Made by a program: the position numbers and the translations under genes. DNA of 64,000 nt from JALOOB01 sp040766655 (GTDB lineage: Bacteria > Chloroflexota > Anaerolineae > CG2-30-64-16): the NCBI GenBank assembly GCA_040766655.1, contig JAXGQB010000008.1, forward strand, positions 367,045-431,044, in the 5' to 3' direction. The notes beneath the pieces were generated by a model that ran no database searches, was not told the origin of the DNA, and was given only the letters and a program-made list of their open reading frames with translations. Below are positions 58,632 through 64,000 of the stretch, one piece after another (positions within the stretch are counted from its first letter, which is position 1; every line of letters starts with the position of its first letter).

Positions 58632-59612
58632 ATGACAGTCATCGGCATCGATCCGGGCGCAGGCGCGCTCAAGATTTACGGGCCTGCCGGCGGGATCCAG
58701 GCGCCGGCGATCCTGGCGGTCGACGAGGGCCACACCCTGACCCGCATGGTCGGCCTGGCGCAGCGCAAGCCACCGCTGCGCATCCGCACCGAGAACGGCA
58801 GCTTCTTCGTCGGCGCCGGCGCGCACGAATGGGGCCGGCCGCTGAGCGAGGACCTCGACCACGATCGTTTCACCGGCTCGCCGGAGTTGCGCGCCGTGCT
58901 GGCGGCCGGCTTCACCGCTTATGTCCAGGCTAACGAAACCCTCGCCGACCCACTGGCGGTCTACCTGGGCCTTCCGCTAGAGGCGCTCAGCGAGGAAGCC
59001 GGCGCGGCTGCTGACGGAGTGCGGCGCTGGCTGGTTGGCAACCACACCTGGCAGGCCGACGGCCGGCCGTTCGGCGTTACGGTCGAGACGGTCAAGATCA
59101 CCTCGCAGGCCGCCGGCGCACTCTTCGACTACCTCCTGGACGACGCCGGCGCCTTCATCCCCGCCCGCAAGGCCCACTTCGACAAGGAAATCGGCGTGAT
59201 CTCCGTCGGCATGAACACGGTGGAACTACTGGTGACGCGCAGCGGCGCGCCGCAGGACCGCTTCACCGCCGGTCGCACCGCGGGCGTGCGGCGGCTGCTC
59301 GACTTGGTCAACCCTGGCGGGCTCTACTCCCTGGGCGAGCTGGATACCCAACTCCGCGCCGGCAAGCTCGACGTCGCGGCCGCGCTGCCGGTGTGGGAGC
59401 GCGAGGTGATCAGCTTCGTCGAGCGACGCTGGGGCAACGCGTACAAGCGGTTCGCGGCGGTCATCGTGGTCGGCGGAGGCGCGCTGCTGCTGCGCAACAG
59501 CCTGGTTGCGCGTTTCAACGCCCGGGCGTTCGTGCCGGACGACCCGGTGTTGGCGACAGCGCGCGGGCTATACAAGCTGGCCGCCATGACTGCGGCTCGA
59601 CGGCGGAGCTGA
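58632..59612 (+). CDS. Actin-like ParM-type ATPase, second copy
   Basis: 326 residues from the ATG at 58632 with GGAGGG. The actin-fold motifs are phosphate 1 (IGIDPGAGALKIYGP), phosphate 2 (IGVISVGMNTVELLV, with Val-Gly-Met where Asp-Ile-Gly-x-x-Thr is usual) and adenosine (AVIVVGGGALLLRNSL). The loss of the usual Asp in phosphate 2 is notable. It differs strongly from the first ParM. It is followed two bases later by a small ParR-like gene, forming a second partition cassette. Confidence 0.8.
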   Translation: MTVIGIDPGAGALKIYGPAGGIQAPAILAVDEGHTLTRMVGLAQRKPPLRIRTENGSFFVGAGAHEWGRPLSEDLDHDRFTGSPELRAVLAAGFTAYVQANETLADPLAVYLGLPLEALSEEAGAAADGVRRWLVGNHTWQADGRPFGVTVETVKITSQAAGALFDYLLDDAGAFIPARKAHFDKEIGVISVGMNTVELLVTRSGAPQDRFTAGRTAGVRRLLDLVNPGGLYSLGELDTQLRAGKLDVAAALPVWEREVISFVERRWGNAYKRFAAVIVVGGGALLLRNSLVARFNARAFVPDDPVLATARGLYKLAAMTAARRRS

Positions 59613-59614
59613 CC

Positions 59615-59851
59615 ATGAAGCCGAGGGGACGGCCCCGGCTTCCGGAGCAGGCGGTGGTGCTTAACCTCAAGCTGCGGCTGCGGCCGGGCGTAGACGACGA
59701 CCTGATCGCCTTCTTCAGCCAGGTCCCGCTACGGCACCGCGCCGGCGCGGCCAAGGCCGCCATGCGCTCCGGGGACCTGGCCACCGCCGTGTCCGTCGAC
59801 TTGCCCGCCGACGAGACGGTGGCCGACGCGCTTGGGGAGCTGCTGCTGTGA
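59615..59851 (+). CDS. Small partner of the second ParM (ParR-like)
   Basis: 78 residues from the ATG at 59615 with GGAG upstream. A basic N-terminus (KPRGRPRLPEQAVVLNLKLRL) is followed by a helical region (RHRAGAAKAAMRSGD) and an acidic end (VDLPADETVADALGELLL). This is the usual place and layout for ParR. The identification is from context; the fold is not certain. Confidence 0.55.
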   Translation: MKPRGRPRLPEQAVVLNLKLRLRPGVDDDLIAFFSQVPLRHRAGAAKAAMRSGDLATAVSVDLPADETVADALGELLL

Positions 59852-59872
59852 TGAGTGAAGGACTGGGTTGAT

Positions 59873-59980
59873 ATGCTGAACTTCCTGTTGGGCTGCGTGG
59901 TTGGCCTGCTGTGCGGTATGGTGCTGTACGGCGCCCTGGTCGTGTCGGCCGAGAGCGGGAGGCACGATGCTGCAGATTGA
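59873..59980 (+). CDS. Small membrane protein
   Basis: 35 residues: MLNFLLGCVVGLLCGMVLYG, then ALVVSAESGRHDAAD. One membrane helix with small-residue spacing. The stop overlaps the start of the next gene by 14 bases. AAGGA lies about 12 bases upstream, a weak spacing. It is typical in size of phage/plasmid small membrane proteins. Confidence 0.5.
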   Translation: MLNFLLGCVVGLLCGMVLYGALVVSAESGRHDAAD

Positions 59981-60596
59981 CGACGCGGGCTGGGGCTGCC
60001 TGGTCGGGGGCGTGGTGATCGGCTGCTATCGCGAGCCGCCTGAAACCGGGTCGCACACGGGCGGAGAGTTCGTTAGCGGCGTGGTGGCCCCCGGCTACTT
60101 CCAGAACGACGATGCCGAAGAGCCGAACCGCTACGCCCGACGCCGCTACCTGGAAGCGGCCGCCCAGGTCGCCGCGACCTGCCTGGCGCGGCTCAGGGCC
60201 TCGCCCGCCGAAGAGGTGGCCGTGTGCTCCGGCCACGTGCTGGATGGGGTGCGCGGCTGGCTGACCAGCCAGGGTTATCGCTGGCACGCTGCTCGGATCA
60301 CCGGCGTGCTGCAGGAACAGATCGAGCGTGCGTTCCAGCTCCACCTGACCGAGCTCGGCTTCAACGTCGGTTACGACCTGCTGACCGATCACGAGCGCGC
60401 TGGGCTTTTCTGGTGGCGGCAGATCCAGTGGCTCAAGGGCGGCGACGTCAACGCGCTGGCGCCCGATCCGGCGCGGGCGGCGCTCTGCAAGACCGGCTGG
60501 TCGGCCTACCCGACGTGGGCTTATCACCCGTACCACCAGGCGCGCGCCCTGGCGGCCCAAGCCCGGCGCCACAACGCCCAGCGCCGCACCCGCTGA
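59967..60596 (+). CDS. Protein of unknown function, possibly RNase H-fold
   Basis: 209 residues from the ATG at 59967 with GGGAGG upstream. The N-terminus LQIDDAGWGCLVGGVVIGCYR recalls the DxxGxG...G start of RNase HII-like and related RNase H-fold proteins. Later blocks are YLEAAAQVAATCLARL, AVCSGHVLDGVRGWLTSQGY and ERAFQLHLTELGFNVGYDLLTDHERAGLFWWRQIQWLK. It is directly upstream of the archaeo-eukaryotic-type primase, so a role in primer removal or nucleic-acid processing is conceivable but unproven. Confidence 0.65.
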   Translation: MLQIDDAGWGCLVGGVVIGCYREPPETGSHTGGEFVSGVVAPGYFQNDDAEEPNRYARRRYLEAAAQVAATCLARLRASPAEEVAVCSGHVLDGVRGWLTSQGYRWHAARITGVLQEQIERAFQLHLTELGFNVGYDLLTDHERAGLFWWRQIQWLKGGDVNALAPDPARAALCKTGWSAYPTWAYHPYHQARALAAQARRHNAQRRTR

Positions 60597-60627
60597 GCAG
60601 AAGACCATCGCCGAGGAGAAGACGCTG

Positions 60628-61305
60628 ATGCTCCGTCACGACCGCGACGAGATCTTGCGAACCTGTCAGGCGCTCTTTGCACCCGGCCAGGTGGCCGAAC
60701 TGCGCGCCCTGGATGCTGTGACGCGGGAGTGGCGCCGGCCGCATACGGTCTCCGGCTATTTCGACGATTGGGACAAGCTGGCCGCGGCCGCGCTGGACAT
60801 CCGAGCGCGTGGGATCTACGTGACCCTCAACCCGGTGAACCCGGCGCTGCTGGCGCGGGCCAACAACCGGGTGCGGGACATGCAGGCCGGCGAATCGTCC
60901 ACCAGTGACAACGACATCGGCACCCGGCGCTGGCTCCCGATCGACTGCGACCCGGTGCGGCCATCCGGCATCTCGGCCACCGAGGCCGAGCACGACCTGG
61001 CCCTGGCGCGGGCGCGTGAGATTCGAGCCTATCTGCAGGCACAGGGCTGGCCCGAGCCGCTCCTGGCCGATTCCGGCAATGGCGCGCACCTGCTCTACCG
61101 GGTAGACCTGCCGGCGGACGACGGTGGATTGGTGGCAGGGGCGCTGGCCGCATTGGCTTTTCGCTTCACCGACGCCCTGGTGAGCGTGGACGAGAAAAAC
61201 TTCAACCCGGCCCGCATCTGGAAGCTGTACGGCACCGTGGCGGCCAAGGGGGATGCCACACCGGAGCGACCGCACCGCCTGAGCCGGCTGGTGGAGGGGG
61301 TATGA
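60628..61305 (+). CDS. Archaeo-eukaryotic primase (AEP/Prim-Pol) family protein
   Basis: 225 residues. The metal-binding hhhDhD motif appears as RRWLPIDCDPVRPSG, the second motif as DSGNGAHLLYRVDLP (sxH), and the third region as VSVDEKNFNPARIWKLYGTVAAKGD. This pattern occurs in plasmid and phage AEP primases. The gene is coupled by ATGA to the following helicase, so the two make a primase-helicase set. It would act in element replication in parallel with the Toprim primase of the left arm. Confidence 0.85.
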   Translation: MLRHDRDEILRTCQALFAPGQVAELRALDAVTREWRRPHTVSGYFDDWDKLAAAALDIRARGIYVTLNPVNPALLARANNRVRDMQAGESSTSDNDIGTRRWLPIDCDPVRPSGISATEAEHDLALARAREIRAYLQAQGWPEPLLADSGNGAHLLYRVDLPADDGGLVAGALAALAFRFTDALVSVDEKNFNPARIWKLYGTVAAKGDATPERPHRLSRLVEGV

Positions 61306-63695
61306 CCGTCCCAGCGACTCCGCTCAGGACAGGCCCTTCGACTGCGCTCATGACAAGCCTGACGCCAGTCACCCGCGAACAGCTCGCTGCCCTGGCCGCC
61401 GAGCTCCCGGCCGAACCGCCGGCCGAGCCCCGGCGCACCGTCAGCCAACCGTGGCGCTATGGGCTGACGCGGCCCTTCGACCTGGCAGGTTGGATCGAGG
61501 AGCACGGGCTGGACGTGCAGACGAAGCAGGACTGGCACGGCGGCAAGCGGTGGATCTTCCGCGTCTGTCCCTGGAACCCGCAGCACCGCGACCGGTCGGC
61601 CTTCATCGTGCAGTTCGCCTCCGGTGCGATCGCGGCCGGCTGCCATCACAACGGTTGCGCTGGCCGGGACTGGCACGCGCTGCGCGACCTGGTAGAGCCG
61701 GGCTGGCGGGAACGCGCCGGCGCCAGCGGTCGGCATTGGGAAACCGCCACAGAGCGAGTCGCAGCGCCAGACCAGGCAGGTGACAGTCTCAACGATGCTG
61801 CGGAGCATTTTGACGAGCCGGTGCGCGCCGGGGAGTCGGACCAGCCGGGTTGGCTGCCGGGCGCCATGGACGGCGATCTGCGCTGGGGCGGCCGCTCCGG
61901 CAACCGGGCCTATTTGCGTCACGGGCAGCTCCGCTACACAGTCACGCCAGAAGGGGAGGGCCTGCGGGTCAAGGTTGCGGCGGGCAACCGGGGCAGCGTC
62001 GAGGTGGTGCTGGATGCTGAACCGGGCGATCCCGACCTCGACGCGATCGCCGGCCGCGTCGCCGGCGCGCTGGAAGCGCCGGTGACCGACGTGCGCGCCG
62101 ACCTGGCCGCGCTGCCGGCGCAGTGGGCGGCCCATCCGGCTGCGGCCGAGCTGCCGCCCCCGGCCGACCCGCAGACGCTGGCCGACTTCGCGCCCTGGGT
62201 TACGGCGCGGCTCAACGAGCGAGCCACCCGGGCGGCCAAGGACGTGGTCGGCGAGACGATCTGCCGCTGGCTGCTGGAGCGCGGCGCGCTGGTGTGCGAC
62301 GTCGATCGCGGCGCGCCCTACCTGCTGGCCGACGACGGCGGCATGCTGGCGCTCACCGACAACGAGTCGCTGGCGCTGCAAGCGGCCGTGTCACGCTGCG
62401 GCGTCAACCCGGCGGAGCCGGCCTTCGACTGGCTGTACCACGACCTGCGCACCACCGCGGCCAATGAGGGGCGCCGCGTCCAGGTGCGGCAGTTCAGCTT
62501 CAGCGACCCGGCCACCAGCACGGTGTACGCCTCCTGTGGCCCGCGCGGGTATGTGGTGGCGCGGCCGGGGCAAAAGCTGGAGTGGCGGCCCAACGGTGCG
62601 GACGACATCATCTTCGCGGCGGACGCGGTGCTGCCCGAATGGGACTGGCAGGCCGAGCCGCTCAGCCCCCTGGAGCTGCAAGCATTTCAGCCGGCACTGG
62701 CCGCGCCGCTCGAAGTGCCCGACTACACGCCCGAGATCCAGCAGGCGCTCCTGGGAGTCTTCCTGGCCGGCATGATCGCCAACCTGCGGCCGCTGCCGCT
62801 CCTGGCGCTGCTGGGCAACAAGGGTGGCGGCAAGAGCACGTTGGGCCGCTCCATCATCCGCATCATTTACGGCCCCGCCTCCGGCGTCACCCCGCTCTCC
62901 GACGATCCGCGCGATTTCTGGGCCATGGCCAAGATGCGGCTCTGCTTTGCCTTGGACAACGTGGACGCCGAGCCGCCGCCCTGGATGATCGACGCGCTGG
63001 CGGTGGTGGCCACTGGCGGCCGCAAACAGAGCCGCAAGCTGTACACCGACGAAGAGTTGACCGACAAGGAGATGCGGGCCGCGGTGGTGATCACCAGCCG
63101 CACCGCGCCCTTCGCCCGGCCCGATGTGGCGGAGCGCATCCTGCCGCTCACCACGGTGGAGTTCAGCGACGCCCGCCGGCGCGCCGACTCGGAGATCGAC
63201 CGCGAGGTGGTGGAGTACCGCTCCGAGGTGTTCGCCTACCTGGTCACCGCGGCCGCCAACATGCTGTCATGGGCGCCGCAGGCGCCGGGCGAGCTGCCGG
63301 CGCGTTTCCTGGACTTCGCCCGCCTGGCCTGGGCCTGGTACGCCGCGACCGGGCAGCCGGAGCGAGCGATCCCGGCCCTCAACGCCTGGCGCGCCGCGCA
63401 GGCGCTCGCCGTCGGCGATGCCGATCCACTGCTGCGCGCTATCCTGGAATATGCGCCGGCCGAGGGGATCCAGCGCCGCACCGCCACCGATTTCGTGCGC
63501 GTGCTCGGCGATGCCGGCGCGACCCTGCCGCACCTGGGCGGGGGCAAGGCGATCGCCCACCGGCTGCGCGAGCTGCGCGCCAGCCTGAGCCTGGCGGGTT
63601 GGGAGCTGATTGAGGAGCCGGACAAGGTGAACAAGCGCTCGTTCTACACCCTGCGCCCGTGCCGCGGGGCTGGTCGGTCGGGAGGCGTCCTGTGA
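61302..63695 (+). CDS. Large replication protein: zinc-binding N-terminus and helicase-like ATPase
   Basis: 797 residues. The N-terminal part includes FRVCPWNPQHRDRSAFIVQF and GCHHNGCAGRDWHALRDL, a Cys/His cluster often found in phage and plasmid primase-helicases. The ATPase near residue 505 has Walker A (LLGNKGGGKSTLGRSIIRII), Walker B-like LCFALDNVDAEPPPW, and AAVVITSRTAPFARPDVAERILPLTTVEF. A winged-helix-like tail ends the protein. Residues about 5-19 (PLRTGPSTALMTSL) are encoded by a repeat-like sequence (61312-61358). It forms a replication pair with the AEP primase. Confidence 0.85.
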   Translation: MTVPATPLRTGPSTALMTSLTPVTREQLAALAAELPAEPPAEPRRTVSQPWRYGLTRPFDLAGWIEEHGLDVQTKQDWHGGKRWIFRVCPWNPQHRDRSAFIVQFASGAIAAGCHHNGCAGRDWHALRDLVEPGWRERAGASGRHWETATERVAAPDQAGDSLNDAAEHFDEPVRAGESDQPGWLPGAMDGDLRWGGRSGNRAYLRHGQLRYTVTPEGEGLRVKVAAGNRGSVEVVLDAEPGDPDLDAIAGRVAGALEAPVTDVRADLAALPAQWAAHPAAAELPPPADPQTLADFAPWVTARLNERATRAAKDVVGETICRWLLERGALVCDVDRGAPYLLADDGGMLALTDNESLALQAAVSRCGVNPAEPAFDWLYHDLRTTAANEGRRVQVRQFSFSDPATSTVYASCGPRGYVVARPGQKLEWRPNGADDIIFAADAVLPEWDWQAEPLSPLELQAFQPALAAPLEVPDYTPEIQQALLGVFLAGMIANLRPLPLLALLGNKGGGKSTLGRSIIRIIYGPASGVTPLSDDPRDFWAMAKMRLCFALDNVDAEPPPWMIDALAVVATGGRKQSRKLYTDEELTDKEMRAAVVITSRTAPFARPDVAERILPLTTVEFSDARRRADSEIDREVVEYRSEVFAYLVTAAANMLSWAPQAPGELPARFLDFARLAWAWYAATGQPERAIPALNAWRAAQALAVGDADPLLRAILEYAPAEGIQRRTATDFVRVLGDAGATLPHLGGGKAIAHRLRELRASLSLAGWELIEEPDKVNKRSFYTLRPCRGAGRSGGVL
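61312..61358. repeat. CGCTCAGGACAGG-type repeat at the 5' end of the helicase gene
   Basis: GACTCCGCTCAGGACAGGC is followed by a second imperfect copy CGACTGCGCTCATGACAAG. This motif recurs in many bacterial genomes as an intergenic repeat. Here it is in frame in the N-terminal codons. Confidence 0.6.
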
Positions 63696-63707
63696 CTGCG
63701 TCTTTCG

Positions 63708-63824
63708 CGCGGGAATTCAGGAATCGCGGGATTTTTCCAACACTTGCGCGTTACAAGGGACACGACTCCTCAACCTCGCGTCGCGGAACTGTTGAGAAAT
63801 TCCCGCGATTCCTGAATTCCCGCG
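63708..63824. repeat. Long inverted repeat after the helicase gene
   Basis: CGCGGGAATTCAGGAATCGCGGGA (63708-63731) is the exact reverse complement of 63801-63824. The arms are about 65 bases apart. Each arm itself contains CGCGGGA twice, at 16-base spacing. The intervening sequence has GC-rich dyads. No coding frame is apparent. It is a candidate origin, transfer or recombination site. Confidence 0.65.
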
Positions 63825-63911
63825 ACAACGGGGAGAGAGCGACAGAGAAAAGTCGTTTGGAGAGGGTCGAAGAAGATCAGGGTATGCCAGAGGGAGGGGA
63901 GCAAAAACACC

Positions 63912-64000
63912 GTGGACGCCAGAGCGCTCGTGGGTGCAGTGATGATCAGCCCGCTCGCGGGCAGCGCCAACTGGGGCTACGCCTGCCCGACGCGGTGCGT
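63912..64000 (+). CDS. Start of an unidentified gene (cut by window)
   Basis: A GTG at 63912 with GGAGGGGAG about ten bases upstream opens a frame (MDARALVGAVMISPLAGSAN) whose codons have very high GC3, as expected for this genome. A competing frame from an ATG at 63884 is also open and would read GQRQLGLRLPDAVR, but its codon bias is poorer. Too little is visible to name it. Confidence 0.4.
   Translation, partial: MDARALVGAVMISPLAGSANWGYACPTRC

Noticed and set aside
63884..64000. Alternative gene start reading GQRQLGLRLPDAVR
   Set aside because: The end looks like a ribbon-helix-helix strand, but the ribosome site and GC3 are better for the overlapping frame from 63912; not settled.
1..64000. 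tRNA or rRNA genes
   Set aside because: I looked for TPsiC-like GGTTCRANTCC motifs with matching acceptor stems and for rRNA cores and saw none; a covariance search would be needed to exclude them.

Overview
The window is GC-rich bacterial DNA. I infer a member of the Chloroflexota (Anaerolineae/Caldilineae-like). The hints are the many small palindromic repeats, the extreme GC3, a large secreted protein ending in the FLPLVVR type of C-terminus, and a CbiR-containing cobamide cluster. No rRNA or tRNA is present to confirm this, and I recognise no CRISPR array.

Left third (1-23.5 kb), chromosomal genes: a NarL-type response regulator (cut by the left edge) coupled to a 7TM/PAS sensor kinase; the AddA and AddB subunits of a recombination nuclease; a LysM L,D-transpeptidase; a 1799-residue secreted beta-propeller protein; galE and galK; a MarR-ChrA pair divergent from a TspO-like membrane protein; and a DinG-type helicase.

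Middle (23.7-43.9 kb): a 13-gene leftward cobalamin operon, btuF-btuC-btuD-cobO-cbiA-cbiB-cobD-cobQ-pduX-cobT-cobS-cbiR-cobU. It has a consensus promoter, a clear cobalamin riboswitch, two tandem intrinsic terminators before btuF, and a terminator after cobU. It imports corrinoids (BtuFCD), adenosylates and amidates them, attaches aminopropanol made from threonine (PduX, CobD, CbiB) and rebuilds the nucleotide loop (CobU, CobT, CobS). CbiR allows remodelling of foreign cobamides. No early corrin-ring genes are present. Next comes a leftward MacAB-like export operon framed by its own response regulator and sensor kinase.

Right third (about 44-64 kb), a plasmid- or ICE-like element whose right end lies outside the window. 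Two arms diverge from about 57.3-57.7 kb. The left arm encodes two excisionase-like HTH proteins, an actin-like ParM with a ParR-like partner, a tyrosine recombinase, a RecA-fold replication ATPase, a CHC2/Toprim primase, a large serine recombinase, an FtsK-like translocase and a small two-TM protein. The right arm encodes another HTH protein, SSB, a second ParM/ParR pair, a small membrane protein, a possible RNase H-fold protein, an archaeo-eukaryotic-type primase and a helicase. The doubled partition and priming modules, with an FtsK-like pump and no other conjugation genes, suggest a mobile element that moves double-stranded DNA like actinobacterial AICEs. This is inference.

Across the chromosomal part, at least six families of short palindromic or tandem repeats occur between genes. 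Several lie in frame inside coding sequences (addA, addB, cbiR, cbiA, cbiB, the exporter ATPase), and another repeat-like insert sits in the element helicase.
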